Source: Bin87 sp965207585 (lineage in GTDB: Bacteria > Chloroflexota > Dehalococcoidia > Lucifugimonadales > UBA3495). From it: DNA of 64,000 bases. The first letter of the stretch is position 1, and every line of letters starts with the position of its first letter. The stretch spans positions 682,001 through 746,000 of the forward strand of contig CBDBMT010000003.1 in NCBI GenBank assembly GCA_965207585.1. Reading direction: 5' to 3'. The position numbers and the translations under genes are program-made. Shown here piece after piece: positions 1 to 8,718 of this stretch. The notes beneath the pieces were generated by a model. The model saw only the letters and a list, made by a program, of their open reading frames with translations. It ran no database searches and had not been told where the DNA came from.

Positions 1-94
1 CTTCATCGGCGCGCTGCTCCTCAAAATAGGCTGCTATCTCAAGGGTAGCACGGCGGGACGCTGCCGCACAGGGAATTTGAGCCGCCCGTCGGCG

Positions 95-655
95 TTACTG
101 GCACGCCGCGGCGTTGCCATCCTGGATGCAGCCTTCCACGTAATCGAGCACCAGCTCGATCTGATCGGGCGTCAGCAGCTTTCGGAACGGGGGCATGACA
201 TTCACGCCGCCTTCGATCACTCCTCGCAGGCCGTCGCGGTCCAGGCTCCGAGCCGCTTCCGACTTCAGGTTGGGGTTCTGTGTGGGCAGGTCCAGCGGCT
301 GGTAGCCGTAGTCGACGATCATTCGCGCCAGCACGGGGCCGTTGCCCAAGCCCTCGGCGCCGTGACACATGACGCAGTTGGCCTCGAAGATGTGCCGGCC
401 CGTCCTCGCGTCGAGCAAGGTCGGTTCCGGCGGCGTCGAACCGTACCAGGGCACCGCCGACGCCGGCACGCTGAGCCGCGGCGGCTCGTGGGCCTTGTAC
501 GCCGGCTGGTAGTGCATTTCGTAGAAGATGTCCAGCGGGTAGGAGCCCTGCGAGCAGCCGACTGCAACCAGCCCCAACGTTGCCAGCGCCGCAAACAGCA
601 GCGGGAGCCGGAACGTGCCGGGGATGGAGCCAATCCGTGTCATCAAGTTTTTCAT
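95..655 (-). CDS. actE: Alternative complex III monohaem cytochrome c subunit ActE
   Basis: 186 aa. An N-terminal hydrophobic segment ends in a lipobox (VAVGC, about residues 30-34), so it is probably a lipoprotein anchored on the outer face of the membrane. One haem c site, CVMCH, lies near residue 95, and a distal Met ligand is plausible in NVMPPF near residue 153. This is the cytochrome c fold expected of ActE, which takes electrons from ACIII and passes them to a soluble carrier or an oxidase. It is the last gene of the operon visible in the window and follows two ActD-like genes. The stop TAA is at 95-97; the 94 bases beyond hold no gene that I can see. Family assignment is secure; the exact electron partner is inferred. 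Confidence 0.88.
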   Translation of the reverse strand: MKNLMTRIGSIPGTFRLPLLFAALATLGLVAVGCSQGSYPLDIFYEMHYQPAYKAHEPPRLSVPASAVPWYGSTPPEPTLLDARTGRHIFEANCVMCHGAEGLGNGPVLARMIVDYGYQPLDLPTQNPNLKSEAARSLDRDGLRGVIEGGVNVMPPFRKLLTPDQIELVLDYVEGCIQDGNAAACQ

Positions 656-695
656 TGCATCTTTCAGCTTTGGCTATCGCAGTGGTCGAGCCGGA

Positions 696-1205
696 TCAGG
701 CGCGGTTGGTCGTAACGTCCAATGCGCCCGCATCGTTCAATATTTCAGTGACCTGTGGCGCTTGGGCCGCGCCGGCGTTCACCAGCACGCCGATTAGCCC
801 GGTGGCGATGCGGTCGTCGGTGTGCGGAGACCCCAGTCTCGCCCGCAAGGACATCGCAATCCCGATCACAGTGAACAGGATCGCGCCCAACATGGCGCCG
901 GCATAGCAGATCACCGCCAGCGGCGGCAAGGCGAGGATGGGCTTCGGTCCGGTGGTCATGGGCACCGCCAGCGGGGTCATGCCGGCGACGATCAGGGCCA
1001 GGACGATGCCCAGCGCTCCGCCGATCAGGGGCCACACGAACAGGCTGTGCCTTTCCATCCGCTCGCCGAAGGCCCCTTCGGGATAGGGGATGTCGGTGAG
1101 GAAGTGGTAGTCCGACTCGGCGATGCCCGACGCCTTCAGCGCGTCGCCGGCGTCGGCCGCCGCTGAGGCGTCGTCGAACAGACCCAGTATTCCTTGCGTT
1201 GCCAT
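696..1205 (-). CDS. actD: ActD-like (DUF3341) membrane subunit of alternative complex III, copy 2
   Basis: 169 aa. The N-terminal half begins with the GLFDDASAA motif typical of DUF3341 (a soluble ferredoxin-like region), then two membrane segments (about residues 55-80 and 90-118), then a C-terminal tail ending in a LDVT motif. ActD is the two-helix accessory subunit of ACIII. A second DUF3341 gene lies immediately upstream (1226-1786), with 20 bases between them; the two align along their length (GLF, Y-DFLTD-PYP, AMLGAILFTVIGI) and are clearly paralogues. Having two ActD copies in one operon is unusual. The subunit could be alternative or both could be in one complex; sequence alone cannot say. 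Confidence 0.85.
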   Translation of the reverse strand: MATQGILGLFDDASAAADAGDALKASGIAESDYHFLTDIPYPEGAFGERMERHSLFVWPLIGGALGIVLALIVAGMTPLAVPMTTGPKPILALPPLAVICYAGAMLGAILFTVIGIAMSLRARLGSPHTDDRIATGLIGVLVNAGAAQAPQVTEILNDAGALDVTTNRA

Positions 1206-1225
1206 GGTGATGGTTCCGGTCCTTG

Positions 1226-1786
1226 CTACTGGTCCGTCTTGACGTCTACCGCGCCGGCGGCGTTCATTATCTGCACCACCTCCCGGCTCTGCTCCGGTTC
1301 CGCTTTGACGCGCAGGCCGAGGAACCCCTGGGTGATGCGATTGTCGTAGAGACCCAGGTCGAACTTGGGCAGGCGGGATTCGAAAACGATGCCGATCACC
1401 GTGAACAGGATCGCGCCCAGCATCGTGCCCTCGTAGCAGACGATGGCCATGGGCGGCAGGGACAGCACGGGCTTGCCGCCCGTGACCAGCGGGTATGCCA
1501 CCTGGGTCATCGCCGTGATCATGATGCCGGAGGAGAGCCCCAACAGCGCGCCGATGAACGGATAGAGGTACAGGCGGTGCGGCTCGTCGCGCTCGCCCAA
1601 CGACCCAATGGGGTAGGGAGCGTCGGTCAGGAAGTCGTAGTCGGTTTCGGGGATCCCGGCGGACTTGAGCCCGTCGCCGGCGGTGGCCGCGGACTCGGCG
1701 TCCGAAAACAGGCCCAGAATGGCCTGCTTGCTACTGGGCGGAGACATTGCGTTCCGCATCTGCTGTAAGAATCCTGGCATGGCCAT
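1226..1786 (-). CDS. actD: ActD-like (DUF3341) membrane subunit of alternative complex III, copy 1
   Basis: 186 aa. It carries an N-terminal extension of about 20 residues before the conserved AILGLFSDAESA motif, then the same YDFLTDAPYP element and two membrane helices as its neighbour. The C-terminal tail is acidic and ends VDVKTDQ. It sits directly downstream of actC with 10 bases between them, which is the canonical place of actD, so this copy is the more likely orthologue and the 696-1205 gene the duplicate. The start ATG at 1786 could alternatively be one of the internal Met codons a few residues on, because the first 20 residues are not conserved in the paralogue. Confidence 0.87.
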   Translation of the reverse strand: MAMPGFLQQMRNAMSPPSSKQAILGLFSDAESAATAGDGLKSAGIPETDYDFLTDAPYPIGSLGERDEPHRLYLYPFIGALLGLSSGIMITAMTQVAYPLVTGGKPVLSLPPMAIVCYEGTMLGAILFTVIGIVFESRLPKFDLGLYDNRITQGFLGLRVKAEPEQSREVVQIMNAAGAVDVKTDQ

Positions 1787-1796
1787 GTCTATAACC

Positions 1797-3185
1797 CTAG
1801 TCCTCTCGGAACGTCGCCGGAACGGTGCGGCGGCCCACCTGCATTTCCGTCTTCAGAATGTCGCCTTCCTTGATGTCGTACAGCGGCACCAGCGGGAACA
1901 CCCGGCTGAACAGCAGCATCAGCATCGATACGAAGGCGAAGGTCGCGCCGACGATCAGCGCCTCCGGCCACTGCGGCAGGTAGTCGTTCCACGTGAAGGT
2001 CTGGAACTGCTTGTTGGCCTGGCCGGGCACGAACAGCAGGTAACGCTCCAGCCACATGCCCACGTTCACCGAGATACACGCCGCGGACATGATCCAGAGG
2101 TTGCGCCGCCATGCCTTGGGCAGCCACAGGATGACCGGCAGGAAGTAGGTGATGCCGACGAATATTATCATCCAGACGTTGTAGGCCACGCCGTGGTCGC
2201 CGGGCAGGAATTGCAGGGCGCGCACGGCCAGCTCGTCGCCTTCCAGGCCGTAGATGCCGAAGATGATCTCCATGACCAGGAAGTAGAACCATCCGGTGGC
2301 GACGACAATCAGCAGGCGACCCAGCGCGTCAATATGCTCGTGGCGGATGTAGTCCTGCCAGCCGTAGGCCCAGCGCAGCAGGATCATGGCGAACACCACC
2401 GCGGACACGCCGGAGTGGACCGCGCCGACCACGAAGTAGGGCGCGAAAACCGTGCTGTGCCACGACTTGATGGCCACCGCCATGCCGAAGTCCCAGGACA
2501 CGATGGAGTGCACGGACACGAACACCGGCAGGATCAGCGCGGACAGCAGCACGCCGGCGATGATCTGCAACTTCCACTGGCGGGGGTTGCCCTCCCAGCC
2601 CATGGCCAGCATCGTGTACACGATCTTGGGCCAGCCGGTGGTGCGGTCGCGCAGCACCGCGAAGTCCGGCACCAGGGCGATGAGCACGAACAGCGTTGAA
2701 GAGGTCAGGTAGGTCAGGATGGCGGAGGGGTCCCACACCAGCGGGGTCCGGATGTTGGGCCACACGCCTCGGGCGAAGTCGTAGGGGAACGCCCAGTAGA
2801 GGATGCGCCACGGCCGACCGGTGTGGATGATCGGCATGATCATCGCCGTCATCAGCGAGAAGATGGTGAGGACCTCGGCAGCGCGGGTCGCCGGGCGACG
2901 CCACTCGGCCTTGGCCAGCCGCAGGATGGCGGAGAGCATCACGCCGGCGTGGCTGATGCCGATCCAGAACACGAAGTTGGTGATGAAGAAGCCCCAGACC
3001 ACCTTGTAGTTCAAGCCGGTGATGCCGAGACCCCGGTCGACCATGATGCCAATGGTCACAGCGGCCGCCAGCACGACCATACCGAGCAGCGACACGACCG
3101 GCCAGAACCAGCGTGGTGTCTCCAGTATGGACCGCAGCAGGTCCCGGTTTACTTGCGCTGCGGGTAGGACTTTGCCTTCCTGCAT
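1797..3185 (-). CDS. actC: Alternative complex III NrfD-like quinol-interacting membrane subunit ActC
   Basis: 462 aa with about ten membrane helices. It belongs to the NrfD/PsrC family: an SIVSWDFGMAV segment (about residues 233-243) followed by a WHSTVFAPYFVVGA segment matches the conserved helix pair that forms the quinol site in ActC. Function: integral membrane subunit of ACIII that oxidises menaquinol or another quinol and hands electrons to the Fe-S/cytochrome arm. Neighbours are the second NrfD-like subunit upstream and ActD downstream. The upstream gap of 91 bases contains a dispersed GC repeat. Assignment as ActC rather than ActF rests on the SIVSWDF/WHST signature and on adjacency to actD. 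Confidence 0.92.
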   Translation of the reverse strand: MQEGKVLPAAQVNRDLLRSILETPRWFWPVVSLLGMVVLAAAVTIGIMVDRGLGITGLNYKVVWGFFITNFVFWIGISHAGVMLSAILRLAKAEWRRPATRAAEVLTIFSLMTAMIMPIIHTGRPWRILYWAFPYDFARGVWPNIRTPLVWDPSAILTYLTSSTLFVLIALVPDFAVLRDRTTGWPKIVYTMLAMGWEGNPRQWKLQIIAGVLLSALILPVFVSVHSIVSWDFGMAVAIKSWHSTVFAPYFVVGAVHSGVSAVVFAMILLRWAYGWQDYIRHEHIDALGRLLIVVATGWFYFLVMEIIFGIYGLEGDELAVRALQFLPGDHGVAYNVWMIIFVGITYFLPVILWLPKAWRRNLWIMSAACISVNVGMWLERYLLFVPGQANKQFQTFTWNDYLPQWPEALIVGATFAFVSMLMLLFSRVFPLVPLYDIKEGDILKTEMQVGRRTVPATFRED

Positions 3186-3243
3186 TTTGACTTACTCTTA
3201 CTTGTGGCGTCTCGGTTGGTGTTCTTCGTTTCTATGGTCAGTG

Positions 3244-3267
3244 GTCATTGCGAGCGCAGCGCGGCAA
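3244..3267. repeat. Dispersed palindromic repeat (GTCATTGCGAGCGCAGCGCGG type)
   Basis: A 24-base imperfect palindrome lies between actF and actC. The same unit in reverse orientation occurs at 29779-29805 and 52429-52454. All three are intergenic. It is a repeat insertion in an otherwise tight operon. Confidence 0.75.
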
Positions 3268-3276
3268 CCTCGTACC

Positions 3277-4791
3277 CTACTCCGGCTTGGCGAGGACAAG
3301 GTAGCGGCCCCGGATCAGCGTGTCGACCCGCTGGTACATCGACCCTTCTTTCATCTCCCACATGGCCAGCGGCGGCAGGATCATGAGGCCGACGCGCAGC
3401 AGGAAGAGCACTATGCCCACTCCGCCCAGGATCATGAAGATGTCCCAGAGGTCGGGGTACGTCGCGCCTGGCGGCGGCAACAGCAGCGCCGGGAACGAGA
3501 AGGCGTCTGAAGGCAGGTAATACAGCCCGTGCAGGTCGGCAGGCGCGGCCGCGAAAGCCGCAGAGAATATCCGGATGTGGAAGAGCAGCAGGCCGATCAG
3601 GATGAAGACGGCCGCCAGCGGCGCGCCCCATCCCTCGCGCCGGGCGTGGTTGGACACCAGGATCGGGAATGGGATGAAGAAGGTGAAGAACAGCTGCGCC
3701 CAGAAGATGCCGATGTACGACTTGAACATCAGGTAGTTCAGGATCGCCTGCTCGACCTCCAGCCGGCCGTACCAGTAGGTGATGAAGAACGCGAACAGGT
3801 GGTAGGTGTGCAGCAGCGTCAGGCCCAGCAGCACCTTGCTGGCCGCCCAGAACGGGGCCTGACCGATGTAATCGCGGTAGCCGCCCCAGCGACGCAGGGC
3901 GTAGGCCGTGAGCAGGATCGCCGCGAGGCCGCCCTGGAAGCTGATCACCGTGTAGAAGGGCGGCAGGATCGAGTCCTTCCAGCCCGGTATCATCGCCATG
4001 GCGAAGTCGCTGACGATCAGGAACTGAACGAACACCACCAGCATGAAGTAGAGACCGCCCAGGATGGCCAGGCCACCCTTCTGGATCTGCCACTGTCGCT
4101 TGGTGCCGTACCAGCCGCCGGCCAGCCTCGCGTAGAGGGAGGCGCGGAACCCGGTGACCATCGAGCGGCTCTGCGCCATGTCCGGCATGGCCGAGAGCCA
4201 CAGGATCGACAGCGAACAGAACACCAGCCCGATCATGGAGGCCATGAGCCATCCCGACGGGTTGCTCAGCTCCTGGAACCAGATGGAACGGCGCACCATC
4301 TGCTCGCCGCTTTCCGTCATCACACCGATGTCGGGCAGAGCGATCAGCGCCGGGATGAACAGCAGGATGTTGACGATGCTCACCACCGAGAACACCTCGG
4401 CGATGCGGGTCAATGGCCGCCGCCAGTGGCTCTTGGTGAACCGAAAGGCGCAGGCGGCCAGCGGGGCTGAGGCAGACAGCGTGAAAACGAACGCGAACGC
4501 CGCGACGTAAAATCCCCATTCCCGGTGGTCGGAGAACCCCACCGTAATCATCTTGAGCACGAAGCCCACGACACCCAAAATCGCCAGGATTCCGCCCACG
4601 ATCATCATCCAGCGCAGCAGGCCGGAGCCCGCTTGCTGTCGCTGGACGACGCCGGACACCAACCCCGAGCGTTCGGGGATCACCCACATCTCCGGCCCGA
4701 AATGGCCGTGGTCGTGGGCATCGTGCCCGTGCGAGTCAACCCCGTGGGCGTCGTGTCTCGGTTCGGGATGGGCCTGTGCTTCGCTTGCCAT
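3277..4791 (-). CDS. actF: Alternative complex III second NrfD-like membrane subunit (ActF-like)
   Basis: 504 aa. A His/Asp-rich cytoplasmic or periplasmic leader (about residues 1-40, many HDAHG/HDHGH elements) precedes about ten membrane helices of the NrfD/PsrC fold. The motif SDFAMAMIPGWKDSILPPFY is a diverged version of the SWDFA/WHST quinol-site motif in ActC, as expected for ActF, which is thought to have lost quinol chemistry and to act in proton translocation or structure. Its ATG overlaps the actB2 stop by one base (TGATG at 4793-4789), a sign of translational coupling. Here it precedes actC, unlike the ABCDEF order of some phyla. The His-rich leader could bind metal; that part is inference. 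Confidence 0.86.
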   Translation of the reverse strand: MASEAQAHPEPRHDAHGVDSHGHDAHDHGHFGPEMWVIPERSGLVSGVVQRQQAGSGLLRWMMIVGGILAILGVVGFVLKMITVGFSDHREWGFYVAAFAFVFTLSASAPLAACAFRFTKSHWRRPLTRIAEVFSVVSIVNILLFIPALIALPDIGVMTESGEQMVRRSIWFQELSNPSGWLMASMIGLVFCSLSILWLSAMPDMAQSRSMVTGFRASLYARLAGGWYGTKRQWQIQKGGLAILGGLYFMLVVFVQFLIVSDFAMAMIPGWKDSILPPFYTVISFQGGLAAILLTAYALRRWGGYRDYIGQAPFWAASKVLLGLTLLHTYHLFAFFITYWYGRLEVEQAILNYLMFKSYIGIFWAQLFFTFFIPFPILVSNHARREGWGAPLAAVFILIGLLLFHIRIFSAAFAAAPADLHGLYYLPSDAFSFPALLLPPPGATYPDLWDIFMILGGVGIVLFLLRVGLMILPPLAMWEMKEGSMYQRVDTLIRGRYLVLAKPE

Positions 4792-5573
4792 CAGTGTCCG
4801 CCCTTAAGGGGGTACTGGTCGATTTTCTTCAGGTAAATGACGCTGGGGCGAGTGTTCATCTCTTCCAGCAGCCGGTAGCCCCGGGTCGCGCGGTCGTGCT
4901 CGCCGTGGCCCGGGTGCGCGTTCACGTCGTCGAAGTACGGCTTGATGGCGGCATCCTGATCCTCCAGGTCGCCGAACATCAGCGCGTTGGTGGGGCAGGC
5001 CTGCACGCACGCCGGGTCGTAGTTGCCCCCGGCCATGCGCTCGTCGTTCAGCCGCTGTCCGCCCCGGGCCTCGACCTCAATCTCGCCCCGGCGCAGCCGC
5101 TGCACGCAGAAGGTGCACTTCTCAGTGATACCGCGTGTTCGCACCGTAACGTCCGGATTCAGCTGGTTTTCCATCCGGGCCGGCCAGTTGGGATGCCAGT
5201 AGTTGAACATCCGCACCTGGTACGGGCAGTTGTTGATGCAATACCGGGTCCCGACGCAGCGGTTGTACACCTGCACGTTCAGGCCCTCTTCGTTATGGTA
5301 GGTGGCGTACACCGGGCAGACCGGCTCGCACGGCGCGTTCTCGCAGTGCTGGCACAGCACCGGCATGAACCGCGCCTTGATGTTCGGGTACTCGCCTTCC
5401 CAGTAGCGCTCGATGCGGATCCACTCGTAGGCGCGCCGCTGCAGGAAGTAGTCCTTGGTGTTGACGGGGATGTTGTTCTCCGCCTGGCAAGCCACCACAC
5501 AGGCCTGGCAGCCCGTGCACTTGTCCAGGTCAACGACCATTCCCCATTTGTGCGGAAATTCGCGTTCAGGCAT
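4791..5573 (-). CDS. actB2: Alternative complex III iron-sulfur subunit ActB2 (ferredoxin-type domain of ActB)
   Basis: 260 aa. It contains four cysteine clusters of the molybdopterin-oxidoreductase Fe-S partner type: CTGCQACVVAC (about residues 19-29), CQHCENAPCEPVC (about 75-87), a CTFC cluster near residue 154 and a final C-x-x-x-C near ACVQACP (about 190). These bind up to four Fe-S clusters that carry electrons from the quinol subunit to the ActA haems. In most bacteria this region is the C-terminal half of one ActB polypeptide; here it is a separate gene, 81 bases downstream of the catalytic-like half, with a palindromic repeat between them. It is translationally coupled to actF. Confidence 0.92.
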   Translation of the reverse strand: MPEREFPHKWGMVVDLDKCTGCQACVVACQAENNIPVNTKDYFLQRRAYEWIRIERYWEGEYPNIKARFMPVLCQHCENAPCEPVCPVYATYHNEEGLNVQVYNRCVGTRYCINNCPYQVRMFNYWHPNWPARMENQLNPDVTVRTRGITEKCTFCVQRLRRGEIEVEARGGQRLNDERMAGGNYDPACVQACPTNALMFGDLEDQDAAIKPYFDDVNAHPGHGEHDRATRGYRLLEEMNTRPSVIYLKKIDQYPLKGGH

Positions 5574-5617
5574 TTCTCATTTGTCCCAAGGTTCCGTCGG
5601 GCATTCCTGCGTCGTTT

Positions 5618-5645
5618 CGTCATTCCTGCGAAAGCAGGAATCCAC
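5618..5645. repeat. Dispersed hairpin repeat (ATTCCTGCNNNNGCAGGAAT core)
   Basis: A short perfect hairpin, CATTCCTGCGAAAGCAGGAATC, lies in the gap between actB1 and actB2. Related copies, often ending GGAATGACGG, occur at 27783-27810, 29719-29747, 37358-37378, 38840-38868 and 61472-61500. A position inside the split actB gene is notable. Confidence 0.8.
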
Positions 5646-5654
5646 TCGTCGGCC

Positions 5655-7910
5655 CTAGTGACCTCCCTCCGCACTGATGCTCTTGAAAACCTGCTCGGCA
5701 GGATGTTCACCGACCTCGCGGCTGGTGTAGTCGCCCTCCATCTTGGAGACCGCCATGCTGTCGCCCGTGGGCGTTATCGAGCAGCGAGTGGAACCCCAGG
5801 CCAGTCCGCCGGCGCCATCCACCGCTACCAGCTCCAGAATGGATACCACGTTCCCGCTCTCCCGTGCATCCCGGTCCGTGGCGTAGCTGGATCCGTGCGT
5901 GCGGCCGCCGCCCATGGGCACCGCCGCGATCCCAGGGGGAGTCCCGGGGTTCAGGTATACCAGCGCCTGAATGCTTCCGGCGCCGGTGGTGATGTTGACT
6001 ATGTCACCCTCGCGCAGGCTCATCTTCTTCCCTTCCGCCTCGTTGATGTCCACCCAGGTCTGCCAGGCCACCGTGGTCAGCGGGTCCGGCGTGTTCTGCG
6101 CCCACGGCAGATGCGCGTTACGCCCGTCCCTCAGTGTGTGATGCTCGTAGGGCTGCAGGTGGAAGTTGCCACCGCCCACCAGGTTGGCTGGGGACGCGTT
6201 CCTGGCGATCCTGGCCAGCGTGCCCTCTGGCGGCGTCGCGGCCCGGCCGGTGGCGTTCTCGTCCCACCAACCGCCATACATCAGCGTGTCGGTGAAGTCC
6301 GCCCCCAGCGTATCTTCGATGTTGGACCGGATCATCGCTTCGTAGCTCTCCGCCGGCGTGCCGTCGCCGCGTCCCAGCATCGTCGCCGCGTTCAGCAGCA
6401 CATCGGGGAAGCTCTTCGGGTCCACGTCCGGCAGGGGGTTCACCACGGGCTGCTGCACGGCGTACACGTGGTAGCCCGGCATCGGGTCGGGCAGGTCGTC
6501 GCCCCAGTCTTCCAGCGCGGCCCGGTCCGGTATCAGCAGGTCGGCCATCGCCGACGTTTCGTCCAGGAACTGGCTGGCGCTGATGACCACCACGCCCTCG
6601 TTGCCCAGCGCTCCACCCAAGCCGAGGCTGGGCGGCAGGCCGTACACGGGGTTGGCGTTGTGAATGATGACCAGGGGAGCGGCGCCGCTGCCGATGTCGC
6701 CGGCGATCCGCTGCCAGTCGGCCAGCGACGCCACCGGAGCCGCCGTCGGGCTGTCGGAGATGGGGCTCCCGGGGTCGGGCAACAGGCCACCCTCGTGTCC
6801 CACGTTGCCTATGATGTAGTTCAGGATCAGGACGGCCGAGGCGTTGAACTGCCCGTTGCTGTACGCGCCGGCCTCGCCGCCGCCGCCGATGGCCAGTCCA
6901 CCGTGGGCCATGTAGTCATGTGCCAGCCCTTCAAAGAATTCGCGCAGATTTTTCCCATCCAGGACTTCGCCCGGTATTCCCAGAACTTCCACCAGGGCGT
7001 CGGGGTTGAAATCGCGCAAGGGACCCGGTCCGGCCTCGCCCGTGATCTGCGCCACCGCCGGCGATTCCGGATGCGTCGAAGCGACCGCCCACGCCAGCGC
7101 CAGGGCGGCGTAGCCTTCGGATCCGGGATTGATGGGTATCCACTTGTCGGCGTTGGCCGCGGTCATCGAGTAGCGGGAGCCAAAGTGGTAATGCCGGCCT
7201 CGATCGGCGACATTCGGGCGAGAGCGGAACTTGCCGTACGCCACCGAATAGGCGGTGGGGCTGCCCCAAGTCGAAAGGAAGTCCGAGCCAAAACTGGCCA
7301 GGCTGTATGCGTTGGCAATGTCATGGTAGGGCAGGCTGTCGGTACCCATCACGTCCTTGACGGCCGCCCGGTAGGCCGAGTCGTCGGCCGCGCCGCCGAA
7401 GGCCACGTGTCGGCCGCCGAAGGCGTCGGCAAAGGCGCCGCAGATCTTGGCGAAGCTGCACTTGCGGTCCTCGGTGATCAGCAACATACCCTGGCCGCGG
7501 TCGTCCACCGCCGCGTTGAAGCGGTTCAGCGCCTCTTCCCAGCTGATGGGGCGGTAGCGCCCGGAACCCCTAGGTCCGTTGCGCAGCATCGGCCCGTCGA
7601 TCCGGTCGGGATGGTACAGCGATTGCAGCATCGTATCGGCCGTGGCCGACTGCTTGCCCTGGTTCGTCGGGAAGCGCGGGTTGCCGCGCACCTTCTTGGC
7701 GCGCCCTTCCATCACCCGCACCAGCACGCCCTCGCCGCCGGGAACCGACCCATCGTAGGTGGCGTACCAGTTGTCCCGGCCCTTGACCAGGTCTTCGGGG
7801 ATCAGCGCCGGGCTCTGCACCCGCAGTTCATCGTCGAACAGGTCGCAGGCGATCGCTCCAGTTGCAGCGATGCCGGCCCAGGCGAGGAAGTTGCGGCGCG
7901 TTAGTTTCAT
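5655..7910 (-). CDS. actB1: Alternative complex III molybdopterin-oxidoreductase-like subunit ActB1
   Basis: 751 aa. The N-terminus carries a twin-arginine type signal (RRNFLAWAG, residues 5-13) followed by a short hydrophobic stretch and a Cys at about residue 22. The rest resembles the catalytic chain of the complex-iron-sulfur molybdoenzyme family, with the GG-GEAGAYSNGQ and HNANPVYGLP elements typical of the ActB N-terminal domain. In characterised ACIII this domain carries no molybdenum cofactor and is structural. No CxxC-type Fe-S motif is seen at its N-terminus, in line with that. It lies 30 bases downstream of actA. The stop TAG is at 5655-5657. Confidence 0.9.
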   Translation of the reverse strand: MKLTRRNFLAWAGIAATGAIACDLFDDELRVQSPALIPEDLVKGRDNWYATYDGSVPGGEGVLVRVMEGRAKKVRGNPRFPTNQGKQSATADTMLQSLYHPDRIDGPMLRNGPRGSGRYRPISWEEALNRFNAAVDDRGQGMLLITEDRKCSFAKICGAFADAFGGRHVAFGGAADDSAYRAAVKDVMGTDSLPYHDIANAYSLASFGSDFLSTWGSPTAYSVAYGKFRSRPNVADRGRHYHFGSRYSMTAANADKWIPINPGSEGYAALALAWAVASTHPESPAVAQITGEAGPGPLRDFNPDALVEVLGIPGEVLDGKNLREFFEGLAHDYMAHGGLAIGGGGEAGAYSNGQFNASAVLILNYIIGNVGHEGGLLPDPGSPISDSPTAAPVASLADWQRIAGDIGSGAAPLVIIHNANPVYGLPPSLGLGGALGNEGVVVISASQFLDETSAMADLLIPDRAALEDWGDDLPDPMPGYHVYAVQQPVVNPLPDVDPKSFPDVLLNAATMLGRGDGTPAESYEAMIRSNIEDTLGADFTDTLMYGGWWDENATGRAATPPEGTLARIARNASPANLVGGGNFHLQPYEHHTLRDGRNAHLPWAQNTPDPLTTVAWQTWVDINEAEGKKMSLREGDIVNITTGAGSIQALVYLNPGTPPGIAAVPMGGGRTHGSSYATDRDARESGNVVSILELVAVDGAGGLAWGSTRCSITPTGDSMAVSKMEGDYTSREVGEHPAEQVFKSISAEGGH

Positions 7911-7940
7911 TGGTTCAAGAGTCCGGTAGCGGCGTGCGGC

Positions 7941-8636
7941 CTACTTGTGGCAAATCGTACAGTCGGTGCTGACGTCGTTTTCCCGGTGGCAGTCCAGGCA
8001 GGTGCCCATCTTCAGCGACTGGCCCGGCTGCGGCTGCACTTCTTCCATGTGGGCCACGTCGCCGTGACACACCGAACAGGCTTCGGGCACCGTCACCGGC
8101 AGGTTCATCGGCTTTTCGTCGCCCACCGGCAGCGTAACCTGGCGCGGCTCGCCCTGGGTCAGGAACCGGATATGCGCTTCGTGAACGAACCGGACGTGGT
8201 CGGGCATCCGGTGGACCCGCTCCCAGTCAATGGGCCGCTCTTCGGCATGCTTGTCCAGCACCCGCTGGATGTTGATCAACTGATCGGGTCTAAGTTCCGC
8301 AATCGACTGTCGTGCCGACTCAGTCACGTTGCTGCCGTTGATCTGTTTGTGACAGATCACACAGACCTCTACTGCCGGCACCGTCGCCGCCGCCCCAGAG
8401 GTTACGTTGCGGTGGCAGAACTCGCACTGGATGGCGTGGCCACCGTCTTCAACAGATCCTGCGTGAACGTCATGCGGGAAGGGGATGGGCTGGGCTGGCG
8501 CGTCTCCCCAGCCGAAGGGCGGGTTGGAGAACCAGGATATGAACAGCACCACCAGGATGAAGGCGACGATGGCCGTCACAACGAGGCCGGCGATCGCCAT
8601 CGGGATGAGCAGTCGGGGAGGTGGGAGGGGCGGCAT
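7941..8636 (-). CDS. actA: Alternative complex III pentahaem cytochrome c subunit ActA
   Basis: 231 aa. One N-terminal membrane helix (about residues 11-35) is followed by five CxxCH haem-binding sites: CEFCH, CVICH, CSVCH, CLDCH and CTICH, the last almost at the C-terminus. Five haems in a protein with a single anchor is the signature of ActA. Many His residues between the sites can act as distal ligands. It relays electrons from the ActB Fe-S clusters towards ActE or a soluble acceptor. Gene order ActA-ActB1-ActB2 agrees with known operons. Confidence 0.93.
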   Translation of the reverse strand: MPPLPPPRLLIPMAIAGLVVTAIVAFILVVLFISWFSNPPFGWGDAPAQPIPFPHDVHAGSVEDGGHAIQCEFCHRNVTSGAAATVPAVEVCVICHKQINGSNVTESARQSIAELRPDQLINIQRVLDKHAEERPIDWERVHRMPDHVRFVHEAHIRFLTQGEPRQVTLPVGDEKPMNLPVTVPEACSVCHGDVAHMEEVQPQPGQSLKMGTCLDCHRENDVSTDCTICHK

Positions 8637-8718
8637 GGATATCGTCAGGTCTGTGGGCAGCAGGGCCGGTTGCGTCAGGCAGCGATCATAGCGACGTGTC
8701 AGCCGTGCACCAGGCGCG

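Noticed and set aside
4776..7904. Very long open frame (over 1000 codons) on the plus strand
   Set aside because: It runs opposite actB1 and actB2, whose protein motifs are unmistakable. High GC keeps the antisense frame open; its composition is Arg/His/Val-rich without domains.
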